From Pelobacter sp. UBA6093 (GTDB lineage Bacteria > Desulfobacterota > Desulfuromonadia > Desulfuromonadales > Syntrophotaleaceae), in NCBI GenBank assembly GCA_002435955.1, contig DIWZ01000003.1:57842-82063 (forward strand): 24,222 nucleotides of DNA. The letters are read 5' to 3'. This document shows, piece by piece, positions 15,805-23,262 of this stretch. Every line of letters begins with the position of its first letter. Within the stretch, counting starts at the first letter, position 1. The notes under the pieces are model-generated. The model did no database searches. It saw only the letters and a list, made by a program, of their open reading frames with translations, and was not told the origin of the DNA. The translations under genes and the position numbers were made by a program.

Positions 15805-16581
15805 TTACCGGGTCGGAATGGATAGGGCCTCGGTCAGGGCGTCGAGCAGCGCCGCAATATCATGAAAACGTGGGCCCGTGCCGGAGACGTCGGGGCGGCG
15901 TACGGCGATGACTAGACACTGTTCCATGCGGGCCGCCTGTAGTTTTGCCGGTACTCCGCCGGCCTGGCCGCTGTCCTTGGTGACCAGCACGCCGATGGCG
16001 TGCTGACGGATATGCATGCAGTTGCTCTCGAGGGAAAACGGCCCCTGGCCCCAGATGACTTCCTCGGGGGCGAGTCCGGCCTGTTCCACGGCCTCGCGGG
16101 ATTCGGCATGCGGCAGAACCCTCGCCCGCAGGCGGACCCCGGTCCGGCGGGCCTGGGCAACATAGGGTGCCAGGTAACGCGAACCGGTGGTCAGCAGCAC
16201 CGGGCGGCCGTCGGCGCAGGCCAGGGTGGCGGCTTGTTCGTGATCGTCGGCCCAGGTGACGGCATAGCCGGCAAAATCGGTGGCTGGTCGCTCCCAGCGC
16301 AGATAGGGAATGTGGAGCGCGGCTGCGGCCTGTTGCGCCTGGGCCTGTGCCTGATTGGCGTAAGGATGGGCGGCATCGACCATGACCCGTACACTGTATC
16401 GGTGCATCAATTCGATCATGGCCGCGGCATCGAGACGACCATGACGACGCTGCAGACGCGGATGTTCCGGGAGGGTCAACGCTGCGTCCGTGGCCGTCGA
16501 CACCAGTACCGGATGCCCGGTTTCCAGCAGGGCGCTGGCCAGCGGGGCCGTTTCGCTGGTACCCCCGAGCAGCAATATCAT
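15805..16581 (-). CDS. cbiJ: Precorrin-6A/cobalt-precorrin-6A reductase
   Basis: This 258-residue protein has the CobK/CbiJ pattern: N-terminal ILLLGGTSETAPLA, then VMVDAAHPYANQA (residues 65-77), YLRWERP, LLTTGSRYLAPY and a C-terminal GVLVTKDSGQAGGVPAKLQA. It reduces the corrin precursor using NAD(P)H; with CbiD, CbiG and CbiK nearby, the cobalt (anaerobic) form is expected. Its ATG overlaps the cobJ/cbiH stop by 4 bp (ATGA). It is the last gene of the corrin cluster, with 580 bp of non-coding sequence following. Confidence 0.93.
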   Translation of the reverse strand: MILLLGGTSETAPLASALLETGHPVLVSTATDAALTLPEHPRLQRRHGRLDAAAMIELMHRYSVRVMVDAAHPYANQAQAQAQQAAAALHIPYLRWERPATDFAGYAVTWADDHEQAATLACADGRPVLLTTGSRYLAPYVAQARRTGVRLRARVLPHAESREAVEQAGLAPEEVIWGQGPFSLESNCMHIRQHAIGVLVTKDSGQAGGVPAKLQAARMEQCLVIAVRRPDVSGTGPRFHDIAALLDALTEALSIPTR

Positions 16582-17294
16582 AGTTGGTAGCCTCGCGGCG
16601 TGATCATCCGCTCGCCAAGATGGAGAGAGGTGCTGTTGCCGATAATGACCGTGCTGCGCATACCGACCTCAGCCGTCAGCAGATTACCGAGGGTCGTTAA
16701 TTCGATGCGTTCGTCCGCCTCGCCGATGGCGGTGACGATGCCGACCGGGGTAGATTCGTTGCGATGCGTCAGCATGATGGCAACTGCCTCTTCCAGTTGT
16801 CGAACGCGCTTTTTGCTGCGCGGATTGTAAAGGGCCACCACCAGGTCGGCGCCGGCCAACGCCACCAGGCGGGTGCGGATGGACTCCCAGGGCACCAGCA
16901 GATCGCTCAGGCTGATGCAGGCATAATCGAGCATCAGCGGGGCGCCAAGTCGCGCCGCCGCCGAATTGGCCGCCGAGATGCCCGGCACGATTTCGATGGG
17001 CACGTCAAAGCCTTCGGCAGCCGCCATCTCCAGGGCTAGGCCGGCCATGCCGTAAACCCCGGGATCCCCCGATGACACCAGCGCCACCACGGCTCCCCGC
17101 GTCGCACGCTGCAACGCAGCTCGGCAGCGCTCGGTTTCCTGCATCATGCCCGAAGCGATGAGTTCCTTGCCGGCAGTCAGGTCGGCGATGTGCTCCAGAT
17201 ACAGATGGTAGCCGGCGACTACCTGGCTGTCGGCTATGACCTGCTCGGCGCGGCGGGTGCGGTCGAGGCGGTTGCCGGGTCCGATGCCGACCAC
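16578..17294 (-). CDS. cbiH: Cobalt-precorrin-3 C17-methyltransferase (CbiH/CobJ)
   Basis: This 238-residue SAM-dependent methyltransferase has the tetrapyrrole methylase motifs GIGPG near the start, VSSGDPGVYGMAG (about 92-104), EIVPGISAANSAAARLGAPL (about 120-139) and LYNPRSKKR. It methylates C17 with ring contraction. The only start available is GTG at 17294 (MVGIGPGN), which lies inside cbiG and has only a weak GGGA upstream. The same frame continues upstream as KLFV, the residues that normally precede VGIGPG, without a start codon. See the finding on the cbiG/cbiH junction. Confidence 0.9.
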   Translation of the reverse strand: MVGIGPGNRLDRTRRAEQVIADSQVVAGYHLYLEHIADLTAGKELIASGMMQETERCRAALQRATRGAVVALVSSGDPGVYGMAGLALEMAAAEGFDVPIEIVPGISAANSAAARLGAPLMLDYACISLSDLLVPWESIRTRLVALAGADLVVALYNPRSKKRVRQLEEAVAIMLTHRNESTPVGIVTAIGEADERIELTTLGNLLTAEVGMRSTVIIGNSTSLHLGERMITPRGYQL

Positions 17295-18064
17295 GAACAG
17301 TTTTCCCGGGCAATGGCCACGGTGACACTCTTGATGATGGTTTTCGGTAGTATTAATTGGGTCCTCCTTCCTGCCAGCAGGGCGACCGGTTCGGCCACCG
17401 CCGGCAAGGCAACTTTATCTTCAACAAAAGTGGAATGAGCAAACAGGCGGCCGCAGGCACGGATTTCGGCCCCGGCAATCAGCCGCAAAGGGATAGCGAG
17501 TTGTTCGGCAGCTTGCAGCAGACCCGTTTCGTCAGCCTTGAGGTCGGCCGAGGCCAGCAGGCGCACCTCCTGCGGACGATGCCCGACTAGGGCCAACGCC
17601 TCGGTGATGGCGGCGATAATGGTTTCAGCCGGGGTGCCGCGGCGGCAACCAACGCCGACGATGAGATCCTTGGCCGCTTCCGAGGTGGTGGTGATGACCG
17701 GTTCAGCCTCCAGGAGGTTGGCGATGCGCAGGGTGAGAGGGTTGGCGCCGCCTTCGTGGCCGCACAGCAGACTGATAGCCCAACGACCCAGCACATCGAT
17801 CACCACCACCGCCGGATCCTTGAGCTTGTGCTCGACCAGCGGTGCGATGGCCCTCACCACCACCCCACTCGGCATGATATAGACCAATCCCCGGCATCGG
17901 CCGAACACCTCGCGGGTCAGATCGGCCACCTTGGTGAAACGGCGTACCTCCGGTGCTTCTGCCACCGATTCATGCACATAGATCTCGGCGTCGCTGAAAT
18001 GCGGGGCCAGCCTGCGGGCGATGGATAGCCCCTCGGCGGACAGAGAGATCAGCGCGATGCTCAT
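17234..18064 (-). CDS. cbiG: Cobalt-precorrin-5A hydrolase (CbiG)
   Basis: This 276-residue protein of the anaerobic cobalamin pathway opens the delta-lactone of cobalt-precorrin-5A and releases acetaldehyde. The N-terminal part has ALISLSAEGLSIARRL and LVYIMPSGVVVRAIAPL. The central part has LLCGHEGGANPLTLRIANLL, and the C-terminal CbiG domain has VGVGCRRGTPAETI and LFAHSTFVEDKVALPAVAEP. The family usually ends near VTVAIAR, but here about 24 more residues (from ENCSWSASD) continue, out of frame, over the start of cbiH. The start overlaps the cbiF stop (ATGA at 18064-18061). Confidence 0.92.
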   Translation of the reverse strand: MSIALISLSAEGLSIARRLAPHFSDAEIYVHESVAEAPEVRRFTKVADLTREVFGRCRGLVYIMPSGVVVRAIAPLVEHKLKDPAVVVIDVLGRWAISLLCGHEGGANPLTLRIANLLEAEPVITTTSEAAKDLIVGVGCRRGTPAETIIAAITEALALVGHRPQEVRLLASADLKADETGLLQAAEQLAIPLRLIAGAEIRACGRLFAHSTFVEDKVALPAVAEPVALLAGRRTQLILPKTIIKSVTVAIARENCSWSASDPATASTAPAAPSRS

Positions 18065-18819
18065 GAGGACCGGCCCTGGCGGAATTCATGGGTGAATCCG
18101 GCGTCGTACAGCTTGGAGGCCGGGATGTCCCGCGACAGCGCCCAGCCCACCACAATCATGGCCGTCTTGGTAATGCCGGCGGTTTCGGCCTGAGCGCCGA
18201 TGTCCGCCAGGGTGCCGCGCAACACCAGCTGGTCGGGCCAGGACGCATGGTAGACCACCGCCACCGGGCACTGGCTGCCGTAGGGATCGACCAGGGTCGA
18301 GGCGACTTCGGCGATTTTGTGGGCTGACAAAAAGATACACAGGGTGGCGTTGCTTTTGGCCAGCTTCAGCAGGTCCTGGTCTTCCGGCATCGGGGTGCGG
18401 CCGGCGGTGCGGGTCAGGATGATGGTCTGGGAGATCTCCGGGGCGGTCAGTTCGGTACACAGGGCGGCAGCCGCCGCCTGAAAGGAACTCACCCCGGGCA
18501 CCACCTCGTAGCCGATGCCGAAGCGGTCGAGTTCGTTCATCTGCTCGCGGATCGCGCCGTAGATGGACGGATCGCCGGAGTGCAGGCGTACCACATCCAG
18601 GTCGCGCTGCTGGGCAGCCTGAAACACCACCGTGATCTCATCCAGACTCATAAGGGCCGAGTCGTAGCGCTCCGCATCGGCGGGCAGGTGCTCGAGAACC
18701 GCGGGGTTAATCAGCGAGCCGGCGTAGATGCAGATCGGGCAGCCGCTTAGCAGGCGTTTTGCCTTGAGGGTGAGGAGCTCCGGGTCGCCGGGGCCGGCGC
18801 CGATGAAGTAGACTTTCAT
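18061..18819 (-). CDS. cbiF: Cobalt-precorrin-4 C11-methyltransferase
   Basis: This 252-residue methyltransferase of the CobM/CbiF group has MKVYFIGAGPGDPELLTLKA at the start, then CPICIYAGSLINPAVLEHLP, VRLHSGDPSIYGAIREQM (near residue 80), EVVPGVSSFQAAAAALCTEL, and the PEISQTIILTRTAGRTPMP segment typical of CobM/CbiF. It methylates C11 of the corrin precursor. The ATG at 18819 is chosen over the long open frame because AAGGAG lies 8 nt upstream and the protein starts at the conserved GAGPG strand. The upstream extension would be encoded by the palindromic repeat. It is followed by overlapping cbiG. Confidence 0.95.
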   Translation of the reverse strand: MKVYFIGAGPGDPELLTLKAKRLLSGCPICIYAGSLINPAVLEHLPADAERYDSALMSLDEITVVFQAAQQRDLDVVRLHSGDPSIYGAIREQMNELDRFGIGYEVVPGVSSFQAAAAALCTELTAPEISQTIILTRTAGRTPMPEDQDLLKLAKSNATLCIFLSAHKIAEVASTLVDPYGSQCPVAVVYHASWPDQLVLRGTLADIGAQAETAGITKTAMIVVGWALSRDIPASKLYDAGFTHEFRQGRSS

Positions 18820-19132
18820 ATAGTTATCTCCTTGCGGTCTGTCATGGTTACGGGCACCGCGGTTGAGTTTATGTGAAAAACAGTTTGGTGTTTTTTTTCT
18901 TACCACGAAGGACACGAAGATCACGAAGAGAGGCATAAAACAAAAAGGTTGATGTTGTTAAAACTTAAATTATCGACCTTTGTTTTCCTTCGTGTCCTTC
19001 GTGATCTTCGTGGTGAAAATGTCTTGTCCGCTCGGTACCTCTTCCCGGAAAATGCCAGCCCGTAGGATGTGCTGAAGAACGAAGCGCATCGATCTTGGCT
19101 GCCGCGACACAAGTCTCCGCGCCATCAAGTTT
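18820..19132. other. 313-bp intergenic region with a large palindrome
   Basis: No gene is supported. Open frames here are artefacts of the repeat. The region separates cbiE from cbiF in an otherwise compact cluster and holds the inverted repeat at 18902-19014. No T run follows the palindrome on the minus strand, so it is not a clear terminator. I see no riboswitch motif. Confidence 0.6.
18902..19014. repeat. 113-bp palindromic intergenic element built from CACGAAG heptamers
   Basis: The left arm has three CACGAAG units at a 9-bp period (18904, 18913, 18922). The right arm has three CTTCGTG units at the same period (18988, 18997, 19006). The two-base spacers (GA and AT) swap order between arms. 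The inner part also pairs: AACAAAAAGGTTGAT against ATCGACCTTTGTT. The whole can fold into one long hairpin. It resembles the dispersed CACGAAG-type intergenic repeats seen in many bacterial genomes. Confidence 0.8.
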
Positions 19133-19777
19133 TCAGCCCTCCAACACCTCGGGGCGCACCAGCAGCACCACCGTGCGCGAGCTTGCCTCCAACCCGATCA
19201 ACGCATCGGCCTTCACTTCCGTCACCCTTTCGCCGGGCAGGGTCAGATCCTCGCAAACCAGGATACGGCGCGGTGCGAGTCGCACGGCCAACTCACCGAT
19301 CCAGTGCAGGGCGGCGGACGATCCCGTCAGTATCGCAATCTTGCCAACCGGTGCGAGTTCCCGGGTATCGATGTCCGGCAGCGCGCCGTGGGCACTTAAT
19401 ATCCGGGCATCCATCCAGTCGAGGCCGGCGGCGGCGAAAGCGGCCTGCACGGAACTGACCGCGGGGATGATGCGGCACCGGGCACGGCCGAAATGGCATA
19501 CCACCGGACTGGCCAGGCTGTGCAGGCCTGGGTCGCCTGTGACCAGCACCACCATGGGTGTCTGTCCCAGCCGGGTTTCCATGACTTGCAGGGCGGCATT
19601 GATATCGGCTCCCACGGCAATCCTTTCGCCTTTAGCATCCGGGAAGAGCGCCAACAGGCGATTCGCGCCGATCAAAAGCTCAGCCTGATCCACCGCATGC
19701 CGGGCGGCGTCCGTCAGGTATGCGGGGCCGCCGGGGCCGCAACCGACGATGGTGATGGGTCTGTCTGTTACAACCAT
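19133..19777 (-). CDS. cbiE: Cobalt-precorrin-7 C5-methyltransferase (CbiE)
   Basis: This 214-residue protein matches the N-terminal half of CobL: ITIVGCGPGGPAYLTDAARH, LLIGANRLLALFP, VVLVTGDPGLHSLASPV and a CRIIPAVSSVQAAFAAAGLDW segment (residues 101-121). It methylates C5. The C15-methylating/decarboxylating partner CbiT, often fused or adjacent, is absent from the window. The ATG overlaps the 3' end of cbiD by 10 bp. It is followed by the palindromic spacer. Confidence 0.93.
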   Translation of the reverse strand: MVVTDRPITIVGCGPGGPAYLTDAARHAVDQAELLIGANRLLALFPDAKGERIAVGADINAALQVMETRLGQTPMVVLVTGDPGLHSLASPVVCHFGRARCRIIPAVSSVQAAFAAAGLDWMDARILSAHGALPDIDTRELAPVGKIAILTGSSAALHWIGELAVRLAPRRILVCEDLTLPGERVTEVKADALIGLEASSRTVVLLVRPEVLEG

Positions 19778-20820
19778 GGGGTCAGATCTCCGCTGGAGCC
19801 AAGCTGGTCGCCGGCCAGGTTGATGAGTACGATGGCTAACGATGCGCGATATCCGAGGCGATGGCCGATGGCGACCTGAATGCTACGCGCCAGGGCATCG
19901 CCGAGGGATTTTTGGTGTTCGGTGGTCAGGTCGGCAAACACCCCTTCCACGGTGGTCGCTTCGGCAACCGGCTGTTTCAGGACCCGTCTTGCAAGTTCCC
20001 TTACCGATGGAACCGGACTGACCGAGCGGCTCGAGTGGGTGTCCCAGTGGCCCAGTGGCAACTTGGCCAGTTTGCCGGGATGTCCCAGTACCAGCAGACC
20101 CTGGATGTGTCGGCGCGATGCCAAGTCGATCATGCTGCCCCATTCGTTGCCGGCCTCTACCACCTGCTCGGCGGTCAATTGGAAATGCCGGCGTGCCGCC
20201 CGTTCGCCGATATGCCCCGGCACCAGAACCGGATGGCGCACGCCTGAGGCCAGGGCCACGTTGTAGGCGCATTCCATGGTCTTGCGTACCGCTTCGAGGC
20301 TGAACGGCCGCACCCTGCCGGTGGTACCGAGCACCGAGATGCCGCCGACGATGCCGAGGCGGGGGTTGAAGGTGCGGGCGGCCAGTTCCGTACCGTCGGG
20401 GATGGCGATGGTGATGCGCAGCCCGCGGTCGGTCACCTCGCGCACCGCCGCTTCGATCATTCGGCGCGGGCCGGGATTGATGGCGGGCTCGCCGGGGGGC
20501 AGAGCCAGTCCCGGTTTGGTGACGATTCCGACTCCTTCTCCGGCGCAAAACCGCAGGTCGCCTTCATCCCAACTCAGGCGCGCGATGATCAGGGCGCCAT
20601 CGGTGACATCGGGATCGTCGCCGGCATTTTTGCACACCGCTGCTTCAGCGCCGTCATGCAGGGCGCGGACATACACCAGCGGCAACGAAACGTGCGAGCC
20701 GTCCGGCAAGGGGATGGTAACTGCCACGCCGACCGGATATCCGCACAGCAGGCCGGCCGCTGCCTTGGCCGCTGCCGCCGCGCAGGCACCGGTAGTATAG
20801 CCCCCCTGCAAACCGCCCAT
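19768..20820 (-). CDS. cbiD: Cobalt-precorrin-5B C1-methyltransferase (CbiD)
   Basis: This 350-residue protein shows the CbiD start GGYTTGACAAAAAKAA, then KNAGDDPDVTDGALI (about 65-79), GEGVGIVTKPGLALPPGEPA (about 95-114), INPGPRRMI, and a C-terminal HQKSLGDALARSI. CbiD methylates C1 in the anaerobic pathway and is a good marker for it. The start lies 2 bp after the cbiL stop (TGACCATG), which suggests coupling. Length agrees with the family. Confidence 0.95.
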   Translation of the reverse strand: MGGLQGGYTTGACAAAAAKAAAGLLCGYPVGVAVTIPLPDGSHVSLPLVYVRALHDGAEAAVCKNAGDDPDVTDGALIIARLSWDEGDLRFCAGEGVGIVTKPGLALPPGEPAINPGPRRMIEAAVREVTDRGLRITIAIPDGTELAARTFNPRLGIVGGISVLGTTGRVRPFSLEAVRKTMECAYNVALASGVRHPVLVPGHIGERAARRHFQLTAEQVVEAGNEWGSMIDLASRRHIQGLLVLGHPGKLAKLPLGHWDTHSSRSVSPVPSVRELARRVLKQPVAEATTVEGVFADLTTEHQKSLGDALARSIQVAIGHRLGYRASLAIVLINLAGDQLGSSGDLTPWL

Positions 20821-20822
20821 GG

Positions 20823-21593
20823 TCAGGCAACCTCCACGACCTGGGGGGGCTGCTCCCAGGACCGGCGGCCCACGCGGACGATGACCGTCGACATGTATCC
20901 GTGACTGTTGTCGGCCAGGGCTTCACGGAAATCACGGAAGATCGCCTCCCGCCCGTTTTGCTCCACGTAGCAGGCCAAGCGGGCCCGGTCGAGCAACTGG
21001 CGTTGTTCAAGCAGGGCCCCAAGCTGACGAAGGCGCGGTCCAACCTTGTAAAGCACCAGGGTTTCACAGCTCTCAAGGGCGCGCGCGACTTCTTCCATGT
21101 CGGTGGCAGGCATCATGGTCATGCGGTCTTCCTGCAGGGTCAGAGGCTCGCCGAGCAGGGCGGCGGATGCCTGAAAAGCACTGATGCCCGGTACCACATG
21201 AATGTGTTGCGGGGGCAACAGTTCAGCCAGACTTTCGATCAGGTAGGCGCTGGTGCTGTAGATCATCGGATCGCCGATGGTGACCTGCACCACAGCCAAC
21301 CCGGCAGCGGCCCGCGCCGCAACTTCTGCTGCAACTTCCGCCCAGCAAGCCCGCGTCTGGGCCGAATCGCGCTTCATGGGGTAAATGTGCTCGATAACTT
21401 CCTGATCACCGATCAGGTCGCGGATGGTGAGCAGGGCCAGACTCTCCTCAGCCAGCTCCGAACGCGGCACAATCACCGTGTCGGCACTTTCGATCAGTGC
21501 CGCAGCTCGCAGCGTGATCAGGTCGGGAGCTCCGGGGCCGACGCCGACCGCGTAGAAGTGGCCGGGTTGACAGTTTTTCACTTTTATTTTCAT
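20823..21593 (-). CDS. cbiL: Cobalt-precorrin-2 C20-methyltransferase (CbiL/CobI)
   Basis: This 256-residue methyltransferase has HFYAVGVGPGAPDLITLRAA near its start, VVQVTIGDPMIYSTSAYLIE in the middle, HVVPGISAFQASAALLGEPL and a TLVLYKVG segment. It adds the C20 methyl group to cobalt-precorrin-2, the product of CbiK. The ATG at 21593 is chosen because AAGGAG lies 7 nt upstream. A longer reading from 21638 has no such signal. It starts a cbiL-cbiD-cbiE run and lies 468 bp downstream of the Gate protein gene. Confidence 0.95.
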   Translation of the reverse strand: MKIKVKNCQPGHFYAVGVGPGAPDLITLRAAALIESADTVIVPRSELAEESLALLTIRDLIGDQEVIEHIYPMKRDSAQTRACWAEVAAEVAARAAAGLAVVQVTIGDPMIYSTSAYLIESLAELLPPQHIHVVPGISAFQASAALLGEPLTLQEDRMTMMPATDMEEVARALESCETLVLYKVGPRLRQLGALLEQRQLLDRARLACYVEQNGREAIFRDFREALADNSHGYMSTVIVRVGRRSWEQPPQVVEVA

Positions 21594-22061
21594 GTGCTTA
21601 CTCCTTAAGAAAAATTCCGGGCACTTATCGGATGGCAATCTGATATCTGAAATTGTGGACTTTTAAGCTCAACCCCGACTTCAAGACCGCGGGGACGCGC
21701 CCCCGCCCGGCGCCTTACTTTTTGTCCAAGCCAACAAAAAGTAAGCAAAAAATGGCTTCCCCTGCGGGGGGCATGAGGTCGCGAAGGGTGTCGGATTCCA
21801 CGACGGTGGCGTCGATCCGTCCTGCAGCTGAATTCTTACGACTGTTTCCCCTGCGCGGGTTGCTGACTTGAGATGACCGTTGTTCCTCTTGCAAAACGGG
21901 CAGCAAGGTGTTGTTGAGTGAAAAGATTAAATAAAACCTTTAGCAAAACCAGATTGTCGATGTGCTCTTTGCAGCAGCGCCGGTGTTGCCAACAGCTTCC
22001 TTCACTGGTGGCGAACTATCCCTGATCGCAAGAGGAGCGGACGAAGACGCGCCCCCACACC
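21594..22061. other. 468-bp intergenic region with an inverted repeat
   Basis: No gene is supported. Open frames on both strands look like the spurious reading frames of a dispersed intergenic repeat. The region contains a GC-rich patch at 21687-21713 and a perfect inverted repeat at 21714-21745. I looked for a cobalamin riboswitch on the minus strand upstream of cbiL and did not find the B12 box or the conserved core. Confidence 0.5.
21714..21745. repeat. Perfect 11-bp inverted repeat in an intergenic repeat unit
   Basis: CTTACTTTTTG (21714-21724) and CAAAAAGTAAG (21735-21745) surround a 10-nt loop. The hairpin with its A/T-rich arms could terminate transcription in either direction. It is of the type found in repeated intergenic elements, so a copy-number search of the genome would tell repeat from local terminator. 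Confidence 0.65.
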
Positions 22062-23258
22062 TTACCAAACCATCACCATCACCCAAGTGCAAAACAGCAC
22101 GAAACAGACGCGCAACACCTGCGCGCTGAACGCCATCACCGTGCCGGGCCGGGCACCAAGAGTGGCCAGGTAGGTCGGCAGAGCGTGTCGCAGGGTGCGG
22201 ATCGGCGCGGTGATGACCGAACCGAGCAGGATGACGGTGACGGCCTGTTTGATGGTCAGGCTGCCTGCATCGACGAAGTTGGCCGCAGCGATGGCGCCGT
22301 TATACATATTCACCGCCTGGGCGGGAATGATGGCCACCGCCTGTGGGGGCAAAAAGGCCGGTTTGAATACGCCCGGCAGCCAGATTGCCAGACCCTCGAA
22401 AACCTTGAGATGTTCCAACAGCGCCATGGCCAAGAAGGTCGGTACCACGTACAGCAGCAGCCGCCGGATGGTGCGCCGCGAACGCTGCCAGACCCGTTTC
22501 CAGAAGTCCCTGCTGGCAAATGCCGGCCGTGCCGGGGATCTGCCGCCCTCGACAACTGTCCGACCCGGGATATTGAAACTGTCCCGATTTTCATTCCAGC
22601 GCTGGCTCAGCCAGCTTGAAACCATCAATACCAGTACGACTTCCAGCCCGATGGCGGCCAGTCTGACCCCGAACAGCGCGCCGGTGGCCATCCAGCCGAA
22701 GGCGAAGCCCAGCGGCACGACGAAGGATGGCAGGTGGGCGAACAACGAGATGCAGGATACCACCAGCACCGAGGTGTACAGATGACGATTGTTCAGGGCG
22801 CCTTCGTCCCGGTAGGAGACCAGCATGCTGTTGGCCACCGCGCCAGATTGAAAAGCCATGATGAAGGCCGGAGCTGCTGCCTTCGGCAGGCGCCCCAGGC
22901 GAATCAGCGGCCAGGCCAGCACCGACAGTACGCTGATCCAGCCGGCCACCTCCAACACCTGGCCGATGAGGATGCCGATCGTGATAATGATCGCCAGTTC
23001 CGTCAACAACACGGCTTTTTGCGGCCAGAAAGGAAGCGTGCGCTTCCAGCTTTTGTAGGCCGAAGGTCGACTCCGCTCCTGTTGGCGCGCCTGTTCCAGA
23101 GCGCGGCCGCGGTCCCCTTCGGCGCGAATATTGCCAGGTTTTGACGTGGATATCTCGCGGGCGGTCTGATGTTCCGCAGCCGCAACCGGGGAGGCAGGGC
23201 CCAGCGATCCCAACCCGAGAAACAGCAAGACCAGCAGCATTAAAACAGCGCGTTGCAT
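22062..23258 (-). CDS. Gate-domain (nucleoside-recognition/SpmA-like) membrane protein next to CbiK
   Basis: This 398-residue protein has a signal-like N-terminal segment (residues 4-28, ending SPVAAA), a charged linker and about eight further hydrophobic segments. The FIMAFQSGAVANSMLV segment, followed by a loop and AHLPSFVVPLGFAFG, resembles the Gate fold, and the pattern recurs in the second half (PAQAVNMYNGAIAAANFVDA). Gate proteins include nucleoside-recognition and FeoB-related membrane parts. The role is unknown; next to an exported cobaltochelatase it may move cobalt or a tetrapyrrole. ATG 23258 is favoured (AAGGGTG upstream, 4 bp after the cbiK stop); an upstream start would place non-hydrophobic sequence before the signal segment. 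Confidence 0.75.
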   Translation of the reverse strand: MQRAVLMLLVLLFLGLGSLGPASPVAAAEHQTAREISTSKPGNIRAEGDRGRALEQARQQERSRPSAYKSWKRTLPFWPQKAVLLTELAIIITIGILIGQVLEVAGWISVLSVLAWPLIRLGRLPKAAAPAFIMAFQSGAVANSMLVSYRDEGALNNRHLYTSVLVVSCISLFAHLPSFVVPLGFAFGWMATGALFGVRLAAIGLEVVLVLMVSSWLSQRWNENRDSFNIPGRTVVEGGRSPARPAFASRDFWKRVWQRSRRTIRRLLLYVVPTFLAMALLEHLKVFEGLAIWLPGVFKPAFLPPQAVAIIPAQAVNMYNGAIAAANFVDAGSLTIKQAVTVILLGSVITAPIRTLRHALPTYLATLGARPGTVMAFSAQVLRVCFVLFCTWVMVMVW

Positions 23259-23262
23259 CACT

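Noticed and set aside
21653..21906. Short open frames on both strands in the 468-bp gap before cbiL
   Set aside because: They span an inverted repeat and a GC-rich palindromic patch, and look like spurious frames of an intergenic repeat rather than genes.
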